From the NCBI GenBank assembly GCA_016490735.1, contig JAEMWC010000036.1:327501-391500 (forward strand): a stretch of 64,000 nucleotides of DNA. The letters are read 5' to 3'. This DNA is from Pachyseris speciosa (taxonomy: Eukaryota; Cnidaria; Anthozoa; Scleractinia; Pachyseridae). Shown here piece by piece: positions 33,506 through 45,121 of this stretch (the stretch's first letter is position 1; every line of letters begins with the position of its first letter). Position numbers and translations under genes: made by a program. The notes beneath the pieces are model-generated. The model worked only from the letters and a program-made list of their open reading frames with translations. It was not told the origin of the DNA and ran no database searches.

Positions 33506-35940
33506 AACAGTTGCGAAAAATGAATTCTCAGCACCTTGCACGAGTTCAGTAATGGCAACGTAAACATCGTGCTTGCAGGCGAACACAGTACTACCCAGTC
33601 AGGAGCCCCAACTTTAAAACTGAAATTTTAGTTGATGACCAGGAGCACTCCTTGTTGATTTACCAAAGTCGAACACTATTTTTCTGTTAATATTTATCTA
33701 GACACGGACACACCACTTACTGGTTTTATAGCTCGGTTCAGGTAGAGGTCAGAGTCTACGTTATGGTTGAATTTCATCAAAGCCGTAAGACTTTCATAGT
33801 TTATGTAGAGAGGGGCTATGATGATTTTTTTGTGGCGGGGAGGGGCTGGGGTGTTATGATTTTTCAGCAGTAGGTTCTGTGGGGGAGGGGACGTATTGGA
33901 AAATTTTGCCAACTTTTTAGCAAGGTATAAAGGGGAGACCATAAAAAAATTTCACTTGAGGAATATGTACAAAACTGTTGTGTGCAATTTTTGGCACTTT
34001 ATTAAAAAAAATAAACTCTATACATTCGCTTGATCTCTTAAACTGATTTTCGTTTCTTAATTCCGTGTTTCAATCGTAACTAGTTGCACAAAATGTTTAA
34101 ATGATCAGTGTGATGGAAGTGGTGATAAAGCTAGGCTCAATTTAGAGCAAAACTTGATGCACTAGTCTACTTCGAGTGCTGCGCCTTTTCTTTGCCTGTG
34201 ACGGGGCAACTTTACTATTACCTCCATCACTCTCACACTCTCACACACCATTTCTTCACTTTTACTACACCATGTTTCTCCCACAGTAGTGTCTTTCTCA
34301 GCACTTTCAGAATCATCGTCGGAAATAGATTCGTTAGCTTCCAAGAGGCGCTGGCCTGTCACTGTCATTGTCACTAATGACTGTCCTCTAACGTCTTGTA
34401 AATGACTCTTTATTAACTTCTTGAAGGGAATGTTTTTTCAAGCGGTACATGTCAAGTTCAAAAGCAAAGGGATTTTAACCCTCTGTAGTAAGAAGAAACT
34501 CTTCCCAGTTGTAATTCTGATAGTATTTCGATGTAACCATGTTTGAAAAACTTATGAATGGCATATGCTAGATTGTAAAAGATTAGGCACATTTGCATGG
34601 AATCTTATAATGATTTATTGGCAAACCAAACAGCCATTTTTTTAAATTTTGTTTACAAGATAAAATCACTGTATTCCCTAAACCCATGCAGTGAATATCA
34701 GTTGTATTGATCCTTCTTATATAAAACGAATTTTTGAAAATGTTATGAAATTTCAGATGTTGAAACCCGACAAGTACTTGTATCAACCGTTTAGGAGGTA
34801 TCAAAGTTAAACAGAGTGGTGATCAGAAAACAGGGGTCGTGGTTTTAACCATGGTTTGCAGGGTGTCTCAGAGGTAGGACCAGAAACAATTCCCTTTGAC
34901 CACCAGGGGGGCTTCCAAAGGTGCAAGGGAAAAAAATAGAAATCATTATAGCACCCTTCCTCCCACCCCATCTATGTAAAATATGATTTCTCCCTTAAAA
35001 CAGTCAATTAAATTACTCTTAAAGTGCACCTTGCAAATGAGACGTTAAGACGGAATCCACCAGAAGTTCGAGTAACAAGTGGACAAAAACCTTGTACCAA
35101 GATTATTTTCATCGTATTGCAAACTTCTGTACGACTGTTTTAAATATCTTCTCAAAAAAAATCATTTCTAGCAACACCAAACGTCGAAAACGAATGTTGA
35201 AGTAATGTATGAAACACTTAAAAGTACTGGTGAAATGAAACTGATGATGAAATTTTGCCTGTGTTTGCACAAGTTCTCTAACTTTGAAATTTATTTTCTC
35301 TCGTTCCCATGGGAAATTGTTTTCGGTGTTATTTCAGGCAATTACCTATGTATTTAGCTTTAAGAAAATGTAAAAATGACTGTAAAATACTTAAAATTAT
35401 TCTGGTACCAGATTTTTGTCCACTAAAACCTGAAATTGCTCGATTTTCTAGCGGATTCCGTCTTAATTTGTTATTCTATATTTACTAGTTTCCAGTCTTT
35501 TGCTATGACTTTAAATTTTAATTCATTTGTCAATAAAATAACGATCACTTCTGAAGATGCATATTGTAGCATACAAAACGTCAAGTTTTTAAGAGAAATG
35601 CATTTAATGGAAATGTTTGCATTTTGTTCTTTTGAAACTTTCGTAGTCTTAGCCGTTCCACCCACCTTCTTCCAGCCGGGCAGCTATGATTTCTTCGTTG
35701 TAACCTGATGTTTTTATGTTTGCAACTTGTATGGTTTATTTGTTAGATGGACCTCTACTACGTAAGTTGTAGTTTGTTTCAATGTAGTGATACATTTTGC
35801 ATAGTGGAATATGTGTTGGCGGTTGGCGGTTGGAAAGGAATCCTTAATTTCAGCACTATTTGATTGTTTGTACTTTTTCATCCATCGTCTTTGGATGAAA
35901 ATGCCAGGCAATTGAAAGTGATCCTTAATTGCGCGGGAAA

Positions 35941-38225
35941 GTGGTATAATGGTGTCCTTTCTCCGTGTGTTAGTGGTTCGCGGATCACTAAACAATGCTA
36001 CTTCATTTTCATCCAGATTCTGCAAGCTAGTGAATGTTCTGTTCAAATGGTGAGTATTCTAATAAGTTTTATTCCCAAAAAAGATTAGACCAAAGTAGCA
36101 TGGACACACTGTAACAATGAGAGGCTCAAAGAAGTAAAAATAGAATAAAACTTTATCAGGTCCGGCCAGGAGTTTTGGATATACGGTATCTAGAGCCGTT
36201 TTAATTCAGGTCTATGGTATCTTATCTGGATTTTAGGTATTCGGTATACAGACATGAACTAAATGCTTCAAGATAATTTTCGGTATTAAGTATCAAATGT
36301 TTTACAATTTTAAGGTATATTGGTATCCCCCCCCCCCCCCTTCTCCTTCCCCCCACCCAAATTACTTATCACATTCATTTTTGAATTTTTTCTCCAATAA
36401 CTAAAATCGAAAAAATTATCAATTTTTGTAAGTTATAACGTTGCGTCAACTCTTTCTTCCTCGTTGTGAGCAAACTGCTAAACTATTCTCAGTAGAGTGA
36501 TAATTAAACTCTAAATCACGAACCCAGGGACGTAAAATGTAAAACTAAAGTGAAATAACAATTAATAATAAAAAAGTTGACAATCACGTCACCAAGGTTT
36601 GAAAACAAATTAAAGAAGAGATATATATAACAAGGCTCGGGGGTTTCAAACAAAGAATCGTTATATTAGAAGAAACCGCAAACCAGTAAATCGCGTTTAT
36701 ATCACCCTGATTGGCTACTCCAGGGAGCAGCTTATTTATATTATCAGAAATAAAGTAATTAAGTAGGCCTAGTTGCATATTAGTTTGGTTTCCGTAATAG
36801 TAAAACATTTATTTCGCTCGGAGTCGGTGGATAGTGATATGCCCAAGACAAATCCACCACCGTCCATACCTCTACTGCAACGTCCACTTTTTAAACACTT
36901 TGAAACTATGTTACTACCAAGGCCAGCTCATATCTAACACAGAAATGAAGTGCACTCTCAATGTAGGAACTCTTCGTTTATATCATTAATTCACTGATAG
37001 AAAATGGAACTAAACTAAAAGAAATCTTTGCTTTAGTTAGACTTCTCGATGCTTTACTAGCCTCACTTGTGGAAACTCCGGTCACATTAATTGGTCAAGT
37101 ATATATATTCATATGCATGATTTGAGATGCAGATCAAACTTTCTTTTGCAGACTTTTTTTTACATTACCATGCCATATCCGATCGTTGAACACATATCAC
37201 TGAATTCACATAACAATGTTACAAAACATGAGAGTTTTTCAGAGATCATCGAACATGTTGTTAAATTCAGTCCGCTCGTTTCCGAACGAATTTTAGCGAA
37301 ACAAAAAATACAAAATCACAATTGAATCGTTATCTAAGAGTTTAATTAATCAGTGATTAATCAATTTTTACTTTGATACAAAAATGTTTTACTTTTATAC
37401 TTACAATTGTTTGCTGTAAGTAATTTTGTTTAATATTTTTCTAACAATGAACTGTTTTTAAATCCGCTCAAAGCGTTGTGTCTAACAAAGTTTCAGCTTG
37501 ACAGAGAGGTGGACTATAGGTCTAAATCGATCATGTTTTCTTCTCACGATAACTACGGATATAAATAAATTTAAAAAAATGGAACATAAGGAGAAATATA
37601 CGAGAAGACTAGAGAACGTGCTCGGCTTAAATTGAAAAAAAAAAAAGGTTCAGTGAACCATATCTTTTGCCATATTTCAATATTGCATAGTGACTGAATT
37701 CAAATTTTAAACCTTTTATATCATCAGTAACTCAGAAAAGTTTCGTCCGACATTATTTCTTAGTTTGCTGTGGTACATTCTTCTCTACTAGTTTTAAAAT
37801 AATGATCTTTCAGTATGGCTAATAACAGCGTGTTCAATTCAAAAGCCGTAAGACATGTTGTGATGGCAAATCTACATGTGTAACTAGTTCTGATTTATAC
37901 AAGACAGAGATATTTGAAAACGTTCTCTTGAGGATTGCTTTATATAAGTAAGAAAAATAAAGAAAGAAGAATAGCCACTGAAATACAGAGAATCAATAAT
38001 GGGGTTGCAATAACTCAAGAACAAAGTTATTAACGGTGAGAATGGCCTGTCCTTACGAAAACATTTTGTTTTCTGGAACAGGCTGAAATAATTTGACCGC
38101 ATACAAGGAAAATGTATAGGGGAAAGGACGAGAGTTCTGCATTTTTGTTCTTATTTATCAATGGACACATGCCATTTGCGACGGGACGGCGTGGCCATGA
38201 ACATAAACGAAGCGTTTACTGAAGG
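35941..38225. other. Non-coding spacer, nothing recognised
   Basis: AT-rich, with a C run at 36328-36340 and a GGTAT-rich low-complexity patch at 36165-36320. No frame with coding character. Confidence 0.5.
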
Positions 38226-39140
38226 ATTTTTGTCTTGAAATAGAGAAAGTCTCTCTATATAACATAGTGTGGTTAATGGAAAACTATATCGTCTTGGGTG
38301 TATTAATTACCCTGTGTGGAAGTAGGCAGAATCGCAGATCGTTTGCTATATTCAAAAGTTGTAAGCAACTCATGATTGTTGTTTCTTGGCAAAGGGTGAG
38401 ACTGTTTTAAGAGTAGTTAAATCCTTCCAGCCAATCTTTGATTTAAGCATTATTGTACTGACTGGACAATGGATCACAAAACTGCCACATTTCTAAAGCT
38501 TGCAGTGACGCCTCCAGAAATTATGGTGCAAGTGTTACCACTTTTCTGCATTCTAGAATAACGGGAAGGTTACGATGGACATCAGTGTTAGGTGCCTGGC
38601 CAGTCTCGTGTCCAAATAAAAAGGTGTCATGATTAAGATGTACAGCGTTTCATTTTAAACCGAGCTACATTACAAAGAATTGCAAAGCCGACTTCGTTTG
38701 TTGTGTTGACCAAATTTGCTTCTCAAGCCAGGATGCCTAGAATTTTAAATTGATTCCGTGACTTCACGAAATATATTTTAGGCGAGCAGCAGTAATATAA
38801 TGTTAGTAGCTTACTAAATCACAAGACATGCCACTCACAGGAATTCACTGAGTTTAAAATATAAAAATCAACGTTCACTTGTCAAAGCTTACTTTGATTG
38901 GTATTTTTATAACTGCACGGTTTAATTTCAGTCCGTAAATGAATTGTCAACGGTTTTCGGTTACGTTCTACCTATCCTGGCTACTTTGATCGCGTGAGGG
39001 CCTGGAAAGGACTAAATAAGTCACAAGCATAAAGCAGACTATTTTTATGGGCTTGACTCGCTTCACAAAACGCACGTACTCAATTTGCGCTTAAAATTGA
39101 AAATTCAAGGGTGCAGTAAGCAGCCGAAAGGATACCTCAA

Positions 39141-39545
39141 ATGCAGTGTCTTTGCTCAGCCACCAGAAATTGTGTGCTTATAACTGAGGAAAGAGAAAAT
39201 CATATTATAGAAAGACATTTCGACCCAAGCAGAAACGATGAATTGGACCCAAGGCGAGCGTTCTTTTTTAGACACGTCTTTACCCCGGAGGATCTCTTCA
39301 TTGACGTTCTCGATCGGCTTCGAAACGGCTTGCTGCCGGACGAAAGAAGTGGTAATTGCTACGCATACTACCTAACGTTTCCTTTTGATGTCGGCTTTTT
39401 CCCATATCGAAGCCATGGTCCTTATAGAACGGCCATTGTAAAAGTTGTGTGCGGCTTTGTCATCTGCCAATACTGCTTTAGGCACTGTCCTAGCCTTGTG
39501 GTCACTATCTATCCGTGGATGCAAAGGAATCGAAACATGTCTTGA
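39141..39545 (+). CDS. Small BECR-like nuclease-family gene, copy 4
   Basis: Single exon of 134 codons. H21, R25, H26, F27, P37-R-R, T48-P49, L52-F53, G63-L64, P66, E68-R-S-G71, G85, F87-P-Y-R90, G93-P94 and V120-V-T-I-Y-P125 follow the family pattern. The usual stop after W-M is a CAA codon here, so the protein gains seven residues (Q-R-N-R-N-M-S). Only two residues differ from copy 5 (H45Y, C112Y). The function is inferred from motif layout: the BECR-type superfamily is suggested, not shown. Confidence 0.7.
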   Translation: MQCLCSATRNCVLITEERENHIIERHFDPSRNDELDPRRAFFFRHVFTPEDLFIDVLDRLRNGLLPDERSGNCYAYYLTFPFDVGFFPYRSHGPYRTAIVKVVCGFVICQYCFRHCPSLVVTIYPWMQRNRNMS

Positions 39546-40499
39546 CACAAATATTTGTCCTTCAGTCATCGAAACACAGGAAAAACAGCCATCTACAAAT
39601 CCACGTGTAATTTTCTGCCGACGACCAAGCGAACTGGATGTCATCGGAGTTTACTCCGAAGATGGCTGTAGAATATTGCGAACTTCTAACGAAAAGTATG
39701 TGTTACAGGAGAGGCTTATTTCTTTGTCATGAGATTTGTGGATTTTCACGGACATAAAAAAGAGAAAGAAGTAAACGGTTTGCATGACTGAACTGAAGGA
39801 ATTGAGGACACGAGATCGACAGACTTGTATTTAGCTCTTTATAGATGAATTCAATCTTAAAGAACACCATCTTAACGTGACATTAAGGACTCAAAATTTC
39901 CTTTATTAATTTACTACTAATAAAAATTCAACATGCATAAGGTTGCTAAACAAAGGTATGTAGTATAAACACTTGTCCTGTTTTATCCGTCGAATATAAA
40001 TGTAGGCAGATTTTTAGTTTAAGGCATGTTCGGGCCTGAAGTTTCTTCTTGCTCAAGACGTAAAACTAGACGGTTTGATTTTCAGCTATCAATTGGACCG
40101 GTTTATGCCAGACAGCAGCATCAATTCATCCTGCCTTTTGACATTGTATCAACGTTTAGGATATTTGTTTATAAAAGCTTCCTTAACAGTGTAAAGCAAT
40201 AAGTATTGTTTTGGTGCTCCTTTTAAGGTACATAGTAAGGGATACCATGCCACTAATTATGATAGACTTAGTCATAATAGGTTATTCTCCACCTCTGGTG
40301 ACTAATTCAGTGACCATAATGTTTTGAAATGGAGAATGTTGTAATACTCAGGCAAATACAATGAAAGTCATATTAATAAAACTCTTCAAGGCGTAGTCTA
40401 ACGGTGGTTAATATAATCACTATACTAATAGAGAGTTCTTTGGAGGCAGACTCACAACAACAAAGATAAATTAATTAACACGTGATTTGTTCAACACTG

Positions 40500-40625
40500 T
40501 CACAAGCAAAATCAGAAAGAAAGAAAGAATTCGACTTCTCATAACAGGACTCGACCTTATGACTTTCCACTACCACTGAGGTACAGGAGACCCGTGGGAG
40601 CTTAGGTCATTAAACTAGCTCCATC
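40500..40625 (-). mobile_element. tRNA-derived SINE fragment
   Basis: The minus strand carries TACCTCAGTGG (A-box-like, 40573-40583) and AGGTCGAGTCC (B-box-like, 40547-40557), followed by a TTCTTTC-repeat tail. It lies in the segment missing from the paralogous copy at 46.0 kb. Confidence 0.55.
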
Positions 40626-40854
40626 TGGCAAACGTCCTGTACGCTGCTAGGATCAGAATATCGATCCGTGCATGAAAAAATTGATTGATGCGAGTGATTG
40701 GTCAATTTCTACTTGATCGCAGGGTTAGGGCGTGGTAAATTAAATGAATGAAAGATGTGATTTATTCACCAGTCACATGCAAAACGGCATGGTTATCGGA
40801 AGGCCATGCGTTTGCCTCCCGTTGGAAAAACTCAGAATTCCTTTTCTCCCGTAC

Positions 40855-40935
40855 TTGGTGTAATTGTGTTAGTCCATGCAATCGGTGTGATTGGTGTAGC
40901 TGCAGCAGTCGCTGTAGTTACTGTGAGGCAGCTAC
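40855..40935. repeat. G/T array remnant
   Basis: About 80 bp of degraded nonamer repeat, including GATTGGTGTAGCTGCAGCAG. It suggests that unit 4 once had an array like the other units. Confidence 0.6.
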
Positions 40936-41084
40936 GCTGAACTACACCATATTTAACGTTGATGAAATGATATGTACATGTCATGCATGATATGTCATAT
41001 TCGTTAGTTATTTTCGGGACGATAGTCATAAATTTGGCCAATTTACGAAGAGACGAATAGCACCCGCTATTACACCAACTAAGT

Positions 41085-41215
41085 AAAGTGAGTGTAGTTT
41101 TGAGAAGAAATGTTTGTGATGACATTGACTGGGGTTTCGACAACCAGAGAGGAAGTCATCATCAAAGTCAATTAATTTGTGTAACGCCAGTAGGTGGTAT
41201 AAATACTCTGGTCTT
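41085..41215 (-). mobile_element. Repeat-derived phrase, probably retroelement terminal
   Basis: The minus strand reads L-M-M-T-S-S-L-V-V-E-T-P-V-N and stops about 16 codons later. I remember near-identical phrases as common repeat-derived frames in corals. Assignment to Penelope-like ends is an inference. Confidence 0.35.
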
Positions 41216-41618
41216 TGATCTGATTGGTCAACGAAAAATGAGATTAGACATAAGCTTTACAGCAACTTTTTCTCAGTTTGTGGACTACAGTTCAGGGCTA
41301 TCATTTTTGGCAAATTCTCTGCCATCATTGAAGGCTTCGACGTTTTCATTTCTAAGGCAGCATTTTTACGTATTTACTTAGCACCAGGAAATGTATCTTC
41401 GCGTTTTTCTCTGAAGTCAAAAGTGAAATTAAATTAAACAGTGGTATTCTCTGACCTAAGTAAACTATAAACGCTTATCTTTTTTGGTCGCTTTTTTTTT
41501 AAACAAGGAGTGTCTTACAGTTACCAGAGAACAATTTTAGAAAATTATTAACACCAGCAAACAGCCTTCGATCCTATTTTTCTGTTGTTTGTTTTTCTGT
41601 TAGAATAAAAATGGACCA

Positions 41619-41619
<1 letters not shown>

Positions 41620-41668
<49 letters not shown>
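41620..41668. repeat. AAT microsatellite
   Basis: About 16 uninterrupted AAT units, followed by a G-rich run at 41715-41745. Confidence 0.95.
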
Positions 41669-41669
<1 letters not shown>

Positions 41670-43160
41670 CGAAGTTCGATGTGATACTTTTCGTGTTCGC
41701 AAAATGGTGGCAAATGGGGGTTGGGGGTGGGGGGGGTGGGGAGGGTAGTAAAAAGAATACAGCACAATAAAACAGCTGTGCGTTGAACTTTTTGCCAATG
41801 AGACAGACATTAATTTCATCTTATTCGTTTTTGAATACTAACTTTGTGTATTTTTCTTTCTCAAATAATTTAAAGCAAAACATCATCGATTTTTGAACTA
41901 TGTCAAGTCAAGTGAACACTTTCTTCGAACCATAGCTACTAAATCTGATATACCTCAAGGGTCATAATCTCCATTCACGAACCCTGACCTCCCCTGTGGC
42001 AAAGTTCCTATAACGAGGATGGCCCGTGACAAAAATCTCGAAAAACCATCATCTGAAAGAAAAAAAATCCAATTCTTGTGTTACCAAAGGTCCTTTATGA
42101 ACCAGTACGTATGCATTTGGTCGTGTAATCGATGCATGAGAAAGGAACCACGATTCACATTAGTTAACAATCATAAAGGGACCAACCTGAAAAGAAAACA
42201 CTACGAAATCATTAAACTATCAAGGCGAGTTCATGGATTGAAATGCTGCCTTGTGCGCTCTCTCTTATTGCCACAGCTCGCTTGACTGGTTCTTGTTTTT
42301 GTTTTTGTTTTTTAATATTGCTTTTATTAAGAACCTTGATATTTTTTTAACCCTCCCCCTTCCCACTAAAATATTACTTGAGAAACGTGATACTTCCTTT
42401 CAGCTTTACTTGGCCTGGTACGTAATGGTTTGGTGATTTTGACATCAAGGGCAAAGTTTCCTCCTTAGATTGTTTTCACATCACCATGCCTTGTCAGATC
42501 ATTAAACACGGATCACTGAACGCATGTAACATTGTTTTCAAAACATAAGAAGTTTAGATTGTGATTTTAAATTAAGGCTCCTATCTTTCCCGAGAAATAC
42601 CTTTTGAAAACAAAATGCCAACTTTCAATTCAATCACTATCCCAAAAACCTTTAATTAACCTAGGTTATCGATTTTTAGTTTTACACTTCCACTGGTTTC
42701 CAACACTATCCAGGACGTTTACTTTGATGAGAATACCTCACAAATTAATGTGAATTATAAATTTAATTTGTTTTTTCAAAGTGCATAGAGGGTATTGATT
42801 GAAAACACAAGCCTTTCTGTTTGACAAACCATATGTAAATGTTCGTACTAAGTTATCAGTCATAAATGATAGATTACTATACTCCTCTGTGGTTCACAAA
42901 CCATAGGTAAATTTCCGAAGATATTCATAAATAATTAAGCAGGAATGTGTCGACATTCTTTTAGCGGCAGAGCGGAATTTGCTGTATACTTTAGAAATCT
43001 AAATGATTTTGTTTTTTAAATCATTTCTTTCATCGGGTCTTCAGATACTTCTTTAGCTTTAGAACTATTCCTCTTGAAGAATGGACAAGACCAGTTATTT
43101 CCTTTCGCTCAGATATGGATTGAGTTAAATGTGTTCGATAGCCTTTAAATTGAAACCGAA

Positions 43161-43343
43161 TACACCTTATTCCAAAATGGCTGCCAATTCATTATTCTTT
43201 TGTTTGCATGCTAATTAGCCCTTTTTGCCTCATTTTCACTTCCAAATTCTTTTGTATTTTGTACATGTTGACGAGGCAAAGAGGGCTAATTAACATGCAA
43301 ACAAAAGAATAATAAATTGGCGGCCATTTTGGAATAAGGTGTA
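43161..43343. mobile_element. MITE with long inverted repeats and TA target site
   Basis: About 179 bp. The ends CACCTTATTCCAAAATGGC and their inverse are flanked by TA on both sides, as for Tc1/mariner-type elements. The arms are about 68 bp. The corresponding position in the second copy, near 48055, lacks it, so it inserted after duplication or was lost from the other copy. Confidence 0.8.
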
Positions 43344-43926
43344 ACAACTGTTTAGAAACAGTCTCAGTGAGAACTTCAATTTTGTAGGAAGCCTTAACTC
43401 TAATGTCACGTTCATGACAATTGTTTAACGTCTCCATTTTGAACGCGAACTGTTCAAAAAAATTCTGCTTTTTGCTGGACGTTAAAGAGCCCTTTAACCG
43501 CTCTGGGTTATAATGTTATAATGATAATTTTTGTCTTGAAATAGAGAAAGTCTCTATATATAACATAGTGTGGTTTATGGAAAACTATATCGCCTTGGGT
43601 GTATTAATTACCCTGTGTGGAAGTAGGTGAGAATCGTAAATCTTTTGCTATATTCAAAAGTTGTAAGCAACTCATGATTGTTGTTTCTTGGCAAAGGGTG
43701 AGACTGTTTTAAGAGTAGTTAAATTCTTCCAGCCAATCTTTGATTTAAGTATTATTGTACTGACTGGACAATGGATCACAAAACTGCCACATTTCTAAAG
43801 CTTGCAGTGATGCCTCCAGAAATTATGGTTCAAGCGTTACCACTTTTCTGCATTCTAGAATAACGGGAAGGTTACAACGGACATCAGTGTTAGGTGCCTG
43901 GCCAGTCTCGTGTCAAAATAAAAAGG

Positions 43927-44199
43927 TTATGAAAACGTCAAGCTTGTGGGATGTGGCAAGCTTGACGTTTTCATTATTTGTTTTATTGATATGTGGGTAC
44001 TTGAGCCTGACCGTTAGCTATGCCATGCTGATGAGGCCTAACAAGGCCGAAACAGCTGTCCATGGTTGCTAATGCTTGGGCTCAATCTTTGCTTTGGTAG
44101 ATTTAAGGGGTAATGCCCGCTACCTTGTGGCCTTAGTGCCTTTTAAGTGGCTTCAGCTTACTTGATCACATTAATTTGTGAAGTATCCAAATTAAAAGG
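43927..44199 (+). mobile_element. 273-bp hammerhead-bearing insertion
   Basis: Bounded by imperfect 13-bp direct repeats (CAAAATAAAAAGG and CCAAATTAAAAGG). The first copy of the duplication has one such site uninterrupted near 38612-38625. The insert begins with a 15-bp inverted repeat around AAGCTTG, holds a complete hammerhead ribozyme, and has no open frame. Its size and content match what is known of non-autonomous ribozyme-carrying retroelements (retrozymes) or a short Penelope-derived piece. Confidence 0.75.
44014..44072 (+). ncRNA. Hammerhead ribozyme, type I, apparently intact
   Basis: Stem I pairs TTAGC (44014-44018) with GCTAA (44068-44072), and CCATG (44023-44027) with CATGG (44061-44065), separated by an internal loop. 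The core CTGATGA is at 44028-44034. Stem II is GGCC/GGCC with a TAACAA loop (44035-44048), and GAAA is at 44049-44052. Stem III is the palindrome CAGCTG (44053-44058), then TC, with cleavage expected after C44060. All conserved core bases match the consensus. The very short palindromic stem III suggests activity as a dimer, as described for Penelope-like and metazoan retrozyme hammerheads. Confidence 0.88.
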
Positions 44200-44716
44200 T
44201 GTCATGATTAAGATGTACAGCGTTTTATTTTAAACAGAACTACATTACAAAGCATTGCAAAGCCGACGTTCGTTTGTTGCGTTGACCAAATTTGCTTCTC
44301 AAGCCAGTATGCCTAGAATTTTAAATTGATTCCGTGACTTCACGAAATATATTTTAGGCGAGCAGCAGTAATATAATGCTAGTAGCTTACTAAATCACAA
44401 GGCATGCCACTCACAGGAATTCACTGAGTTTAAAATATAAAAATCAACGTTCACTTGTCAAAGCTTACTTTGATTTGTATTTTTATAACTGCAAGGTTTA
44501 ATGTCAGTCCGTAAATGAATTGTCAACGGTTTTCGGTTACGTTCTACCTATCCTGGCTACTTTGATCGCGTGAGGGCCTGGAAAGGACTAAATAAGTCAC
44601 AAGCATAAAGCAAACTATTCTGATGGGCTTGACTCGCTTCACAAAACGCACATACTCAATTTGCGCTTAAAATTGAAAATTCAAGGGTGCAGTAAGCAGC
44701 CGAAAAATTACCTCAA

Positions 44717-45121
44717 ATGCAGTGTCTTTGCTCAGCCACCAGAAATTGTGTGCTTATAACTGAGGAAAGAGAAAATCATATTATAGAAAGACATTTCGAC
44801 CCAAGCAGAAACGATGAATTGGACCCAAGGCGAGCGTTCTTTTTCAGATACGTCTTTACCCCGGAGGATCTCTTCATCGACGTTCTCGATCGGCTTCGAA
44901 ACGGCTTGCTGCCGGACGAAAGAAGTGGTAATTGCTACGCATACTACCTAACATTTCCTTTTGATGTCGGCTTTTTCCCATATCGAAGCCATGGTCCTTA
45001 CAGAACAGCCATTGTAAAAGTTGTGTGCGGCTTTGTCATCTGCCAATACTACTTTAGGCACTGTCCTAGCCTTGTGGTCACTATCTATCCGTGGATGCAA
45101 AGGAATCGAAACATGTCTTGA
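44717..45121 (+). CDS. Small BECR-like nuclease-family gene, copy 5
   Basis: Single exon of 134 codons, the duplicate of copy 4 with two residue differences (H45Y and C112Y). It has the same CAA in place of the usual stop and the same seven-residue tail, so that change predates the duplication. The motif set H-I-I-E-R-H-F, L-P-D-E-R-S-G, G-F-F-P-Y-R and V-V-T-I-Y-P is intact. Upstream and downstream flanks are also duplicated, and the ribozyme-bearing insertion lies about 520 bp upstream. Loss of one cysteine from the C-terminal cluster is notable if those residues bind metal or form disulfides. Confidence 0.7.
   Translation: MQCLCSATRNCVLITEERENHIIERHFDPSRNDELDPRRAFFFRYVFTPEDLFIDVLDRLRNGLLPDERSGNCYAYYLTFPFDVGFFPYRSHGPYRTAIVKVVCGFVICQYYFRHCPSLVVTIYPWMQRNRNMS

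Larger units (their letters stand above)
29480..35940. repeat. Duplicated unit 3 of the gene cluster
   Basis: Contains gene copy 3, a terminal-inverted-repeat insertion, the longest G/T array, the post-array flank and a long tail. The tail 33960-35940 matches 52390-53940 in unit 6, and both units carry the same insertion. Units 3 and 6 therefore share a more recent ancestor than either does with units 1 and 2. Confidence 0.75.
38226..43520. repeat. Direct duplication, first copy (unit 4)
   Basis: Aligns with 43521-48200 from CTTGAAATAGAGAAAGTCTC onward, through gene copy 4 and its long 3' flank. The stretch 40442-41747 (SINE, array remnant, retroelement phrase and AAT microsatellite) is absent from the second copy. 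Confidence 0.85.

Noticed and set aside
35436..35708. 90-codon plus ORF in the unit 3 tail
   Set aside because: The homologous tail of unit 6 (53.5-53.8 kb) does not keep the frame.
39445..39732. Downstream ORF continuing past gene copy 4 (also 45021-45314)
   Set aside because: It overlaps the main gene in another frame, and its C-terminal part is not maintained in the other copies. Not supportable as a separate gene without transcripts.
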